Source: Marinirhabdus gelatinilytica | GTDB lineage: Bacteria; Bacteroidota; Bacteroidia; Flavobacteriales; Flavobacteriaceae | Length of the DNA stretch: 64,000 bases | Assembly: GCF_003353425.1 (NCBI RefSeq) | Contig: NZ_QRAO01000001.1 | Span: 620,001 to 684,000 of the forward strand | Direction: 5' to 3' | Shown: piece by piece, positions 44,701 to 53,453 of the stretch | Layout of the letters: each line of letters starts with the position of its first letter | Numbering within the stretch: the first letter of the stretch is position 1 | Translations under genes and position numbers: made by a program | The notes under the pieces: model-generated | What the model saw: the letters and a program-made list of their open reading frames with translations, nothing else | Told to the model about the DNA's origin: nothing | The model's database searches: none

Positions 44701-44996
44701 ACCTAAAATTCTTGCAGGATTTTTCAATCACAACAGGCAACACCAAGCATACATTGCAGGCGTCTTTGGATATCTTCAACTTTACCAACCTTTTGAACAA
44801 GGAATGGGGCGTACGTGAATTTGCTCCAAACTTTGGTGAAATTGCACCATTGACCACGGTATCTGGAGGTCCGGACCCCGTGTTCACCTTTGATGCGAGA
44901 AATTTTGAAGACGATAGATTGGGAGACATTGACGATAGTGGTATCGCTTCATCTAGATGGCAAATGCAGATTGGACTTCGTTATTTGTTCAACTAA
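41706..44996 (+). CDS. TonB-dependent receptor, Oar-like, with CarboxypepD_reg domain
   Basis: 1096 residues. Signal peptide to about residue 19 (FSQG). A CarboxypepD_reg beta-sandwich (about 25-105: INGQVTDTNGEPLVGANIVA) precedes a plug domain with the conserved PFDVRQSGFSGGSISAITRSGT (about 235-255, split here as PFDVRQSGFSGG and SISAITRSGT). The outer-membrane barrel runs to the terminal RWQMQIGLRYLFN. This combination is the Oar family (named from Myxococcus), widespread in Bacteroidota; ligands are mostly unknown, some members being linked to protein or peptide uptake. It has its own strong promoter and terminator, so it is monocistronic. Confidence 0.92.
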   Translation: MRKLLLITLFFAGLFSGFSQGLTTSAINGQVTDTNGEPLVGANIVALHVPSGTKYGAITDFDGYYRVPNMRPGGPYTVTITYVGFAEYIKNEVYLQLGDSQRISPQMSEEANALEEVLITAQRDNVFDSNRTGTETTVTERDILTLPAASRSIADFVRVTPQAQLTEGDDGFSISLAGQNNRYNAIYIDGAVNNDVFGLAGSGTNGGQTGVNPFSVDAIESFQVNIAPFDVRQSGFSGGSISAITRSGTNTFKGSVYGFLRNESLAGKTPVDLVEEDGEREKLDEFSAKTYGMRLGGPIIKDKLFFFVNYERQDDETPQPFNFGNYEGRSSAADIDNLRNFLINTYGYDPGGFNANTRTLTSNKFTAKIDWNVNDNNKISFRHGLVTAENLEARSSNNRNIGFINGSEQFESTTNSSALEWNSNISDKVSNKLVLGYTAVRDDRDPSGSPFPSVDIQDGIGTITFGAEPFSTANLLDQDIFTVNNNLEIYSGAHTITLGANLEHSKSKNLFFAFNYGDYTFEDQFDDDNNLISSGLNQFLTGQDADVYQHGYSLVGDGTVGDESAGASEFSLTQVAFYAQDEIQFGNNFKFTYGIRADIPYWEDGRVNNDFNERTIPILESFGKDLQDAKVGQAIDPKLHLSPRLGFNWDVKDNNKTQVRGGLGVFTSRVPLVWPGGTYNNNGVTGGFNFEIGQPFEPNINNQFEDPAPTPNPDNSVGSETVGGNVDLFAKGFKLPQVMKYNIGVDQKLPFWNLIVSGDFLYTDVITDIYYENLNIKGPVGTLNGSGDNRPFYDRGDAIDDTYGSIILASNTGEGHAYNATVSLRKPFQNGFQGQVSYSYGESFKIFEGTSSQNTSQWRNQITVNGKNSRLEATESSFSLGHRISANASYELKWSENVKTTIGLFYEGLDGQPFSFIYNEGRDLLNDDSRDNALIYVPENSSEITFANLTDSEGNVIATPEQQWEQFNAFIENDEYLRTRRGGYAERNGSRLNWSHILDLKFLQDFSITTGNTKHTLQASLDIFNFTNLLNKEWGVREFAPNFGEIAPLTTVSGGPDPVFTFDARNFEDDRLGDIDDSGIASSRWQMQIGLRYLFN

Positions 44997-45020
44997 TCCT
45001 TACTACATACCAATTTACAG

Positions 45021-45049
45021 AACCGCTCCCCAACAGGAGCGGTTTTTTT
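45021..45049 (+). terminator. terminator after the Oar-like receptor
   Basis: AACCGCTCC pairs with GGAGCGGTT around CCAACA, then a run of T. Confidence 0.9.
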
Positions 45050-45090
45050 GGAAATATAGCTACCTTTACAGAGAAATTAAACCAAAGACT

Positions 45091-45537
45091 ATGTACACAA
45101 CCATTCAATTTATACATTCTTATTGGGCCTATTTGGTACTTTTTGTGGTGCTTATTGCGACCATTAATGCCATTGCCGGCTTTATGGGCAACAAAGAATA
45201 CGGTCCAAAGGACTTTAGGCTAGCATTATTCGCACTTATTACAACGCACATTCAATTTTTAATTGGCCTTGTATTGTATTTTGTCTCGCCATTGGGGTTG
45301 CAGAACATTACCAATAATGGTATGGGTGAAGTAATGGGGAATAGCTTGTTTAGGCTATATGCAGTCGAGCATCCCATCGTAATGATACTTACAGTAGTCT
45401 TTATTACCATTGGGTATTCCAAACATAAAAAGAAGTTGGTGAGCAAGCCCAAGTTTAAGGCTTTGGCTATTTTTTATACCATAGCATTACTATTGATGCT
45501 TTCTAGAATCCCTTGGGCACAGTGGCTGGATTTGTAG
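45091..45537 (+). CDS. small four-helix membrane protein, cytochrome-b-like
   Basis: 148 residues from the ATG at 45091 (MYTTIQFIHSYWAY); the longer open frame runs back through a terminator. Four hydrophobic segments (about 10-30, 49-70, 87-110 and 122-140). His are placed within or at the ends of helices (FIHSYWAY, TTHIQFLIGL, VEHPIVMILTV), which is why relatives are often labelled cytochrome B. Haem binding is not proven. It stands alone between two terminators. Confidence 0.7.
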   Translation: MYTTIQFIHSYWAYLVLFVVLIATINAIAGFMGNKEYGPKDFRLALFALITTHIQFLIGLVLYFVSPLGLQNITNNGMGEVMGNSLFRLYAVEHPIVMILTVVFITIGYSKHKKKLVSKPKFKALAIFYTIALLLMLSRIPWAQWLDL

Positions 45538-45554
45538 AAAAACTACCTCAATAT

Positions 45555-45590
45555 AAAAACCCAGAGCAATTTAAAGTACTCTGGGTTTTT
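45555..45590. terminator. bidirectional terminator between convergent genes
   Basis: AAAAACCCAGAG pairs perfectly with CTCTGGGTTTTT around a 12-base loop. A and T runs on the two sides let it serve both the membrane protein gene and the convergent nuclease gene ending at 45611. Confidence 0.85.
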
Positions 45591-45610
45591 TGCTTTAAAA
45601 GAGGGTTCTG

Positions 45611-46663
45611 TTACTGTACTTCCTTGATCAAATAGAGAAATACCGGAAAGTGGTCGCTATAGCCCCCAGTGAAGCTTCCGCTGGTGAAACTTCGGTATGG
45701 GTAGCCTTTGTACCTTCCTCTTGGGTTGGCCAAATACGATTTATTGTAAATCCCTGCTTGGTAAAAGCGATAGCTAGAATAATCGTCCTTGAGTAATTCG
45801 GTAGAGAGGATCATTTGGTCAAATAGGTTCCAGCCGTCACGCCAAGCCAAAGTACCCAACCCTTTCTTGAACATATCTTCCATAGGGTTGTAAAGTTGTT
45901 TTATCTGTAAATCCTCTTTATCTGCCTTGGCTTTTAGATATTCTTTTACGCTGGAGTTGGTAGGGTCATCGTTAAGGTCTCCCATAGTAATAATCTTTGC
46001 GTATGGATCATCAGAAAAGAGTGAATCTATAATGCGTCTATTTAGTTTTGCGGCTTTTTCGCGCTTGGAACGGCTTCTGGCTTCTCCACCACTTCGGGAT
46101 GGCCAGTGGTTTACTATAAAATGCATTTTTTCACCATCCAACATGCCGCTTACCAACAGTTGGTCACGTGTATAGATACGCTTGCTAGTGTCGTTATTAT
46201 CATAAATTACCAGAGGGTATGCTTTATAATGTGTTGGGGTGAACAATCTTTTTTGGTACAGTAGTGCAACGTCAATTCCACGGCGGTCTGGCGAGTCGAA
46301 CTGTATAATACCATAATCCTTTTTTAACAGCGGTTCTTGGTTTACTAAGTCTTCAAGTACCCTTCTATTCTCTGTCTCGCACACACCTATAATTGCTGGG
46401 GCAGTTCCGGTAACATCAGCACCGATTTCGGCAATTACCTTTGCCATATTCTTAAGCTTGGCGTTGTATATTTCTTCGGTCCAATGGTCTTTCCCATCTG
46501 GGGTCCTATCATCATCGAACGTTATGGGGTCGTCCTCATAATCGAAAAGGTTTTCCAGGTTGTAGAATGCAACTGTATTTACTTTGTACTGTTTTTTTTC
46601 CTGGGCATTTGTGAGTGTTGTAAACCCAATAAGACCAATTAAGAAACAATGGATCAATTTCAT
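45611..46663 (-). CDS. exported endonuclease/exonuclease/phosphatase family protein
   Basis: 350 residues, signal peptide MKLIHCFLIGLIGFTTLTNA. EEP-fold motifs in order: VAFYNLENLFDYEDDP (metal-binding Asn), GVCETENRRVLEDL (metal-binding Glu), FDSPDRRGIDVALLYQK, VNHWPSRSGG, ITMGDLNDDPTNS (catalytic Asp/Asn) and the closing YSDHFPVFLYL. Acts outside the cytoplasm on a phosphodiester, most simply DNA, RNA or nucleotides. It is divergent from the TonB receptor at 46793, which is followed by a DUF5689 lipoprotein; I associate these three in Flavobacteriia with uptake of nucleic-acid-derived material. Confidence 0.88.
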   Translation of the reverse strand: MKLIHCFLIGLIGFTTLTNAQEKKQYKVNTVAFYNLENLFDYEDDPITFDDDRTPDGKDHWTEEIYNAKLKNMAKVIAEIGADVTGTAPAIIGVCETENRRVLEDLVNQEPLLKKDYGIIQFDSPDRRGIDVALLYQKRLFTPTHYKAYPLVIYDNNDTSKRIYTRDQLLVSGMLDGEKMHFIVNHWPSRSGGEARSRSKREKAAKLNRRIIDSLFSDDPYAKIITMGDLNDDPTNSSVKEYLKAKADKEDLQIKQLYNPMEDMFKKGLGTLAWRDGWNLFDQMILSTELLKDDYSSYRFYQAGIYNKSYLANPRGRYKGYPYRSFTSGSFTGGYSDHFPVFLYLIKEVQ

Positions 46664-46741
46664 AGAATATATATAATATTAAGTTTGTGTAAAGTGTTAA
46701 TCAAAACTTGCGCCAAAAGTAAATATTTCATTTTAAAGCAG

Positions 46742-46749
46742 TAAGTTTG
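46742..46749 (+). promoter_or_regulatory. -7 element for the second TonB receptor
   Basis: TAAGTTTG is a full match to TAnnTTTG, 43 bases before the ATG. The nearest upstream TTG (46708) is 31 bases away, farther than usual. Confidence 0.5.
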
Positions 46750-46792
46750 CACCCCTTAAATAACAATTTAATAATAAACAATTTTTAATCGA

Positions 46793-49645
46793 ATGAAAAA
46801 CTTCTTTACAGCCTTAGCATTGTTTCTTTTGGGGAGTGCCTCACTCTTTGCTCAAGAAGCAGTAGTTAAGGGAAAAGTAATAGATTCAGACGCTACGGAA
46901 CCCGTTCCGGATACAGAGATTCGTATCCTCTCAAGTATCTTTAACACAGAAACCGATGCACAGGGTATGTTCTCCATCTCTGGGACAGACCTCCCACAAG
47001 GGGAGCAAGTTTTAGTAGTTTCCAAGGCTGGGTATGTTACAAAACGTATTCCTATTACCATTCAAAATGGGACAACTATCAATTTAGATCCTATCCTTTT
47101 TGAGGTGGATCTTTCAGATATTGAAGCACAAATAGGTATTATAAGCTTAAGTGATAATGAGCTTAACCAAGACGAGGGTACCGCATTCAACATTTCTGGA
47201 TTATTGCAAGCTTCCAGGGACGTATTCCTGAATGCTGCGGCCTTCGACTTTAGTGCTACCTTTTTTAGACCTCGAGGTCTGGACAACGCCAATGGAAAAG
47301 TGCTCATTAATGGTGTCGAGATGAACAAACAGTTTAACGGTAGGCCGCAATGGGGCAACTGGGGTGGACTCAACGATGTACAGCGTAACCGCGATTTCTC
47401 TATGGGTCTTACTGCAAACGAGTATACCTTTGGTGATGTTGCCGGAACTACCAATATTATTATGAGGGCTTCACAAGAGCGACAGGGCGGACGTGTATCT
47501 TACGCATCGTCTAACCGAAGCTACCGTGGACGTATCATGGGAACCTACAACAGTGGTCTCTTGGCAAGCGGTTGGGCCTATTCTGTTTCGGTTTCAAGAA
47601 GATATGGGGAGGAAGGGTACCAAGATGGGACCTTGTACGATGCCAATTCTTTTTATGCTTCCGTAGAGAAAAAATTGAACGATGCACATAGCCTTAACTT
47701 TTCAGCTTTTTATACTCCAAACCGAAGAGGACGCTCTACAGCTATAACCCAAGAGGCAAGGGATCTAAAAGGTATACGTTATAACCCTAACTGGGGCTTT
47801 CAGGACGGAGAAATTCGTAACAGCCGTGTACGAAATATAGAAGAGCCTGTATTTTTGCTGAACCACTATTGGGACATCAGTGAAAAAACCAGACTCAACA
47901 CCAATATTGGTTTCCAGACGGGAAGTATTGGAAACACCCGTATTGATAACGGAGGTACCAGATTGGTTACTGTAAACGGACAAGAAGCCTACCTGGGTGG
48001 AGCCAGAAACCCTTTTGGGAACTATTACCAAAGGCTACCAAGCTTTTTCCTTCAGGATGAGAACCCAACAGCATTCGACTATCAACAGGCATATCTTGCA
48101 CAGCAGGAATTTATAAACGATGGTCAGTTGGACTGGAGCGAACTCTATGCAGCAAACACCAACCCCACAAACGTAGCAAATGGGGGGAATTCCATCTACG
48201 CTATCCAAGAAGATAGGAACGATGATACTCAAATAACGTTCAACAGTATCTTGAGCAGTCAGATCTCAGAAAACATCACATTGAACGGAAATATAAACTA
48301 CCGTACCCTAAAGAGCGAAAACTATGCGTTGCTTAAGGACCTTTTGGGCGGTACAGGATATCTCGATGTTGATTTCTTTGCTGAGGACGACGTAAATATT
48401 ATTGTGGGGGATATTGCACAAAGCGACCTTCGCAACAGAAACCGAATTGTACAAGAAGGAGAACGCTACAAGTATAACTACGAGCTTATGGCAAATGTAC
48501 TATCCGGATTTGCACAGGCACAATTCAAGTACAACAAAATAGACTTTTATGTGGGTGCTTCTGCAGGAAACACAACGTATCAACGTAACGGTCTCTACGA
48601 GAACGGAAACTTCCCGGGAGCACGTTCCTTTGGTGAGAGTGAGGAGTTGAGTTTTACCAACTACGGTATAAAAGGGGGTGCAACCTATAAAGTAACGGGT
48701 CGCCATTTAATCGATCTTAACGCGGGTTATTTAACCAAGGCACCAACGCTGCGCAATTCATTCTCCAATGCACGCCAAACTAACGATGTAATTGTAGGAC
48801 TTGAAGAAGAGAAGATCCAGAACCTGGACCTTAGCTATATTTACCGTTCGCCAATAGTAAAGGCTAGGCTTACTGGGTTTTACATTGGACAGGCAGATGC
48901 TACAGACCTAGGTTTTTACTTTACTGAAAACCTTACAGGATTGGGAGGTCCAGAGGAGAGTGCTTTTGTACAAGAAGTACTTACGGGTATAGAAACCCGC
49001 AATATGGGAGTGGAAATGGGTATTGAAGCACAAGTAACACCAACAGTGAAACTGAAAGGTGCTGCATCTGTAGGACAATATGTGTACACAAACAATCCCA
49101 ACCTGTATCTAACCAGTGACGATTTTGATGGCAACCTTACCTTTGGCGATGGTACCACGAAACTGGAAAACTACCACGTAGCTGGTGGTCCGGAGCGCGC
49201 TTACCAATTAGGGTTTGAGTACCGTGATCCAGATTTCTGGTGGTTTGGTGCTACAACCAACTATTTCTCAAATGCGTATATAGACGTGAACAATTTGGCA
49301 AGAACAACAAACTTTAGCCAGGATTTCGATGGTCAAACGTTTATAGAGTATTCTGAAGATGAAGCCAGAGAGCTATTGACTCAGGAAGAGTTTGACGATT
49401 ACTTTTTGGTAAACGTAGTAGGAGGAAAGTCTTGGAAAATAGACGATTACTACGTTGGCTTTTTTGCAACAATTAATAACATATTAAACCAAAATTATAA
49501 AACAGGTGGTTTTGAACAAGGAAGATTAACTAACTTTAGGGATATTAAAGAAGACGCTTCCAGAGAAAACGGAAGAATCTTTGGCCCACGCTACTTCTTT
49601 GGCTACGGAACCACATACTACGTAAACCTTTACGTAAGATTTTAA
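46793..49645 (+). CDS. TonB-dependent receptor with CarboxypepD_reg domain
   Basis: 950 residues. Signal peptide MKNFFTALALFLLGSASLFAQ; CarboxypepD_reg domain (about 22-105: VVKGKVIDSDATEPVPDTEI); plug with RPRGLDNANGKVLINGVEMN and GDVAGTTNIIMRAS; then a long barrel ending TYYVNLYVRF. The DUF5689 lipoprotein starts 30 bases downstream, in the position of a SusD-like partner. This suggests a receptor-lipoprotein pair importing an unknown ligand at the expense of TonB energy. Confidence 0.9.
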   Translation: MKNFFTALALFLLGSASLFAQEAVVKGKVIDSDATEPVPDTEIRILSSIFNTETDAQGMFSISGTDLPQGEQVLVVSKAGYVTKRIPITIQNGTTINLDPILFEVDLSDIEAQIGIISLSDNELNQDEGTAFNISGLLQASRDVFLNAAAFDFSATFFRPRGLDNANGKVLINGVEMNKQFNGRPQWGNWGGLNDVQRNRDFSMGLTANEYTFGDVAGTTNIIMRASQERQGGRVSYASSNRSYRGRIMGTYNSGLLASGWAYSVSVSRRYGEEGYQDGTLYDANSFYASVEKKLNDAHSLNFSAFYTPNRRGRSTAITQEARDLKGIRYNPNWGFQDGEIRNSRVRNIEEPVFLLNHYWDISEKTRLNTNIGFQTGSIGNTRIDNGGTRLVTVNGQEAYLGGARNPFGNYYQRLPSFFLQDENPTAFDYQQAYLAQQEFINDGQLDWSELYAANTNPTNVANGGNSIYAIQEDRNDDTQITFNSILSSQISENITLNGNINYRTLKSENYALLKDLLGGTGYLDVDFFAEDDVNIIVGDIAQSDLRNRNRIVQEGERYKYNYELMANVLSGFAQAQFKYNKIDFYVGASAGNTTYQRNGLYENGNFPGARSFGESEELSFTNYGIKGGATYKVTGRHLIDLNAGYLTKAPTLRNSFSNARQTNDVIVGLEEEKIQNLDLSYIYRSPIVKARLTGFYIGQADATDLGFYFTENLTGLGGPEESAFVQEVLTGIETRNMGVEMGIEAQVTPTVKLKGAASVGQYVYTNNPNLYLTSDDFDGNLTFGDGTTKLENYHVAGGPERAYQLGFEYRDPDFWWFGATTNYFSNAYIDVNNLARTTNFSQDFDGQTFIEYSEDEARELLTQEEFDDYFLVNVVGGKSWKIDDYYVGFFATINNILNQNYKTGGFEQGRLTNFRDIKEDASRENGRIFGPRYFFGYGTTYYVNLYVRF

Positions 49646-49675
49646 TACTACTGAAAAAAATAAACACCTATAAAA

Positions 49676-51853
49676 ATGAAACATTTCAAGATTTATAACC
49701 TATTTATACTATTTGCCCTTACCGTGGCTACAGTATCTTGTGTTAAGGATGACGAGTTTGACACCCCGGACACAACCATTATCGACCCAGAGCTGGGAGG
49801 CGAAATTGTGAGCTTGTCCAGTATACGTTCTTCCTATCAGCAAGCTGTTGCAGCAGGAGAATCTACTTTTACGTACGAGGCCACAAATACATTTGCCGAA
49901 GGATTTGTAATCTCAAGTGACGAAGGTGGAAACTTTTTCGAAGAAATTATCCTTCAGGACTCAGCCGAAAACCCACAAGCTGGTGTTAAGGTATTGATCG
50001 ATGTAAACCCACTATTCACCAAATACGAGATGGGCCGTAAGGTGTTCATCAAGTTAGATGGTCTTACCGTAGGTTTGGATAGCGGTGTGTTAACACTTGG
50101 AGTGTTGAGTGAAGGACAGATAGAAAAGATACCTTCTCCTAATGAAGCGGATTTCTTGATCCGTTCTTCGGAAACTGCTACCATTATACCAACGGTTAAA
50201 ACATTGAGCCAAATTACCGAGGATGATGTAAACACCTTGATACAATTACCAAACGCTCAGTTTACCGAAAGCCAAATAGACCTTAGCTTTGCAAACGAAC
50301 CAGGAGATGAGTTTGACGGAGACCGTATTATTGAGAGCTGTAGTGACGATGGAGGAACTATTCTTTTCCAGACCAGTACGTTTGCAGACTTTAAAGGCTT
50401 GAACCTTCCTGATGGTTCAGGAAGCATCACTGCAGTATTGACAAGAGATTTCTTTGGAGAGCAGTTTGTACTCAACGTAAACGAGCCGGGAGATATCAAT
50501 TTTGACAGTCCTGACAGATGTGAGCCTATGCCATTGGATCCAGGATTGCAAGCAACCACAACCTTTGCGGCGGTTCGTGCAAGATTCCAGCAAGCGGGAG
50601 GGTATGAAGAATTTGGTACAGATGAGGATCCTTTGATTATAGAAGGATACGTGATTTCAAGCGACGAGAAAGGAAACTTCTTCGATGAGATTTTTATCCA
50701 GAACACCCCTGGAACCGAAGACTTAGGTCCTAACAACCCTCGTTTGGGACTACGTGTTATTATGGACAAGAACGATATTTATCAAACCTTTCCAGTAGGC
50801 CGTAAGGTGTACGTGAAGCTGAACGGCTTGGCCATAAACGAAGATTCGGGAATTCTAACAATTGGTCTTCAAAATGTAGCACAAATCGAAAAGATTCCAG
50901 ATGGTTCTTTAGATCTGTTTGTTGTTGGAGGACAAGAAATAGAAGAGCTTCAGCCACTTAATGTCTCTGTAAACGAACTGAATGCAGACGACTTGAACAC
51001 CTTGGTACAGTTGGATGACATGCAATTTACCATTCAGCAATTAGGATTAACGTATGCTGGCGAGCCAGGAGATAATTTTGATGGAGAGCGTAACCTTGAG
51101 AGCTGTGATGAAACTGGCGATATTCGCTTGTTTACAAGTACATTTGCAGATTTTAAATCTCAAATCCTAGACCCAGATTCTGGGCAAATAACCGCTGTAT
51201 ACTCTAACGATTTCTCTGGAGACGAGCGTATCTTGACCATACGTGATCTTGACGATGTAAACTTTACAGGAGAACGTTGCGACCCACCAGTTGTAGACTG
51301 TGGAATTGCAGGTACAACAGGAACCAATATCTTGTTTACAGATTTCTTTGAATCTCAAACCACAGGAACTCCTATTACAGGAAATGGCTGGACCAACTAT
51401 ATTGAAGCAGGTACCGAGACTTGGGAAGCTTTCTTTGATGATGGAACCAATGCTTCTTTGGGTATCTCTGCAAGAATGGGATCCTTTAACTCGGGTGATG
51501 CAAGCTCAATTGGCTGGTTGATCACCCCAGAAATAGATTTTAATGCACAGGATGGTGAAACGTTGAATTTCAAAACATCCAACAGTTTCTCAGACGGTAG
51601 TGAAATGCAAGTATTGTTCTCAAGCGATTGGGACGGGAACCCTGCTAACATCACCTCGGCTACTTGGAGCAGCTTGAGTTCTGCAAATATAGTGGACGAC
51701 AGTGCATTCTTCGGCGACTGGATACCTTCTGGTAACGTAGACTTGTCTTGTATAGACGGTGCTGGTTACATTGCCTTTAAATACATTGGTAGTGGAGACG
51801 AAGCCTTTGACGGAACCTACGAGTTGGACGAAATTGTCGTAAACTCAAACTAA
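49676..51853 (+). CDS. double-DUF5689 lipoprotein with choice-of-anchor J domain
   Basis: 725 residues. Lipobox TVSC (Cys22) then DDEFDTPD. Two DUF5689 domains in tandem: about 40-280 and 290-535. Each holds the same landmarks: EGFVISSDEGGNFFEEI and EGYVISSDEKGNFFDEI; VFIKLDGL and VYVKLNGL; SGVLTLG and SGILTIG; EPGDEFDGDR and EPGDNFDGER; and FADFK. DUF5689 is OB-fold-like. The C-terminal part (about 545-725: DFFESQTTGTPITGNGW) is a choice-of-anchor J beta-sandwich. Outer-membrane lipoprotein, probably the surface ligand-binding partner of the receptor before it. Ends with a strong terminator. Confidence 0.88.
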   Translation: MKHFKIYNLFILFALTVATVSCVKDDEFDTPDTTIIDPELGGEIVSLSSIRSSYQQAVAAGESTFTYEATNTFAEGFVISSDEGGNFFEEIILQDSAENPQAGVKVLIDVNPLFTKYEMGRKVFIKLDGLTVGLDSGVLTLGVLSEGQIEKIPSPNEADFLIRSSETATIIPTVKTLSQITEDDVNTLIQLPNAQFTESQIDLSFANEPGDEFDGDRIIESCSDDGGTILFQTSTFADFKGLNLPDGSGSITAVLTRDFFGEQFVLNVNEPGDINFDSPDRCEPMPLDPGLQATTTFAAVRARFQQAGGYEEFGTDEDPLIIEGYVISSDEKGNFFDEIFIQNTPGTEDLGPNNPRLGLRVIMDKNDIYQTFPVGRKVYVKLNGLAINEDSGILTIGLQNVAQIEKIPDGSLDLFVVGGQEIEELQPLNVSVNELNADDLNTLVQLDDMQFTIQQLGLTYAGEPGDNFDGERNLESCDETGDIRLFTSTFADFKSQILDPDSGQITAVYSNDFSGDERILTIRDLDDVNFTGERCDPPVVDCGIAGTTGTNILFTDFFESQTTGTPITGNGWTNYIEAGTETWEAFFDDGTNASLGISARMGSFNSGDASSIGWLITPEIDFNAQDGETLNFKTSNSFSDGSEMQVLFSSDWDGNPANITSATWSSLSSANIVDDSAFFGDWIPSGNVDLSCIDGAGYIAFKYIGSGDEAFDGTYELDEIVVNSN

Positions 51854-51872
51854 GCAAAATTTGCTATAATTT

Positions 51873-51904
51873 AAAAGCCTCCCGTTTTCGGGAGGCTTTT
51901 TTTA
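51873..51904 (+). terminator. terminator after the DUF5689 gene
   Basis: AAAAGCCTCCCG pairs with CGGGAGGCTTTT around TTTT, plus extra T. Confidence 0.92.
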
Positions 51905-51943
51905 TATACTGAAATTTTAGGAAAATTGTACAATTTTGCTCAG

Positions 51944-52023
51944 ACATAAGAAAAGCCACCACAGATGTGGTGACTTTTCGCCCCAAATTTGATCGACACC
52001 CTAGGGTATCAACCTACTTATGT
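51944..52023. other. candidate structured RNA or complex terminator with a closing stem and two hairpins
   Basis: Outer arms ACATAAG (51944-51950) and CTTATGT (52017-52023) are complementary and enclose two hairpins: AAAAG-C-CACCAC-AGAT-GTGGTG-A-CTTTT (51951-51978), and TTGAT...ATCAA (51989-52012), whose centre is the palindrome ACCCTAGGGT (51998-52007). It lies beyond a strong terminator and about 140 bases past the convergent Ntn-hydrolase stop. The first hairpin could also act as that gene's terminator. A further dyad, TGTTAC/GTAACA with ACTACGTAGT inside, is at 52088-52109. No coding region is seen in 51905-52163. Confidence 0.35.
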
Positions 52024-52163
52024 GTAACAAAGCTATAAAAAAAAGGCGTTGCTATTTGTACGAAAGTTCTGATTTTATAAAAATACGTGTTACTACGTAG
52101 TTCGTAACAAATTCGTTTTCTGAATTTTAGGAGGAGATCTTAAAGATTTATTGTTAGGTAGGG

Positions 52164-53180
52164 TCAGGACGGTTTATGATAAAAAGCTACGGGTACTTCT
52201 TCATTTTTAGCATTCTCGTATTTCATCATCGTAAACCCCTCGTGAATACAATAGGCTCCAGTTTCGCCAGATTTGTTCATAGCGATATATGCTATCTGAA
52301 AATTTTTATAATCGTCATTTTTAGATACTATTCTTTTTACAGCTTCTTCACAAGCGGCTTGCGGGGTCATCCCATTGCGCATCAATTCTACTATTAAAAA
52401 ACTTCCTACGGTTTTTATCACTTCTTCGCCCATACCCGTTGCTACGGCACCACCCACTTCATTGTCCAAAAACAGCCCACTACCTATTATGGGGCTATCG
52501 CCCACACGTCCCTTCATTTTGTAGGAGAGTCCGCTGGTACTGCAGGCTCCTGCAATATCGCCATTTTTGTCCAAGGCCAACATTCCTATGGTGTCGTGGT
52601 TTTCAATATTAATAATGGGTTTGTATTCTGGGCTCTCCAGCCATTCTTCCCAAGCTTGTTTTGAACTTTCGGTAAGCAGGTTTTCGGTTTCAAAACCAAT
52701 TGTTTTGGCAAACTCATCGGCTCCTTCACCTACCAAAATTACATGCGGGGTTTCTTCCATCACTTTACGCGACAGTGCCGCTACATGGCTTGTGTTGGAT
52801 ACCGCCATTACCACACCGCAATCGCCATTGGGTGCCATTACACAGGCATCCAATGTTACATTCCCTTCACGATCGGGCGCACCTCCTTTCCCTACGGTAG
52901 TATTTTTTAAATTTTGTTCTTCAACCGAAACACCTTCAATAACAGCATCCAGTGCAGATTTTCCAGCATCGAGAACTTCTCCCGCTCTCTGGTTGGCTTT
53001 CGTAAATTTCCATGTACAAATGGCGATAGGAAGGGCGTGGGTTTTTTTGTTCATTGCATTTTTTTCTTCTGAAGATTTTTGGGTAGCATCCTTTTCATTT
53101 TCACAGGCGAGCGCACTCAAGGCAAAGGTAGCTCCAGTAGCACCCACGACGGTGTTTTGAATAAATTTTCTTCTTTTCAA
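52164..53180 (-). CDS. glycosylasparaginase/isoaspartyl peptidase family Ntn hydrolase
   Basis: 338 residues from a TTG start. The N-terminus MKRRKFIQNTVVGATG is Tat-like (twin Arg then K-F-I) and is followed by SALAC, a possible lipobox. The precursor cleaves itself before the catalytic Thr197 in NHDTIGMLA; downstream GACSTSGLSYKMKGRVGDSP and GGAVATGMGEE are substrate-binding loops. The family hydrolyses the GlcNAc-Asn bond of glycopeptides or isoaspartyl peptides; the close flavobacterial enzyme from Elizabethkingia is a glycosylasparaginase. Exported, so it probably works in the periplasm on glycoprotein debris. Confidence 0.92.
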   Translation of the reverse strand: MKRRKFIQNTVVGATGATFALSALACENEKDATQKSSEEKNAMNKKTHALPIAICTWKFTKANQRAGEVLDAGKSALDAVIEGVSVEEQNLKNTTVGKGGAPDREGNVTLDACVMAPNGDCGVVMAVSNTSHVAALSRKVMEETPHVILVGEGADEFAKTIGFETENLLTESSKQAWEEWLESPEYKPIINIENHDTIGMLALDKNGDIAGACSTSGLSYKMKGRVGDSPIIGSGLFLDNEVGGAVATGMGEEVIKTVGSFLIVELMRNGMTPQAACEEAVKRIVSKNDDYKNFQIAYIAMNKSGETGAYCIHEGFTMMKYENAKNEEVPVAFYHKPS

Positions 53181-53293
53181 TTTGCTGATTTTAATTATGA
53201 AATTATAAAGGCACCCCTTTAACGTTCTCGATAATCAAGACTTAAAATGCTTAGAGGATTGTCTCTACACTAAAAATTATGTTCCAACTGATG

Positions 53294-53314
53294 CCTCGCG
53301 GGCTTTTGCCGAGG
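53294..53314. repeat. intergenic GC-rich hairpin
   Basis: CCTCG (53294-53298) pairs with CGAGG (53310-53314), with GGGC/GCC pairing possible inside, in the 273-base divergent gap between the Ntn hydrolase and the phosphoesterase. REP-like; no clear promoter was found, although TACCTTAG near 53418 is close to the -7 consensus. Confidence 0.35.
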
Positions 53315-53453
53315 TGCTTTACTGTGCACTTGTAAAAAAAGCTAAAATTAGGTTTTGAAAAGATACAAAAACCGTTAAAATAACGTGAATGATTTTTAGA
53401 AGGCGCAATCGCATAGTACCTTAGCTACTTATTAAAATTTTCAAGCTAAACCC

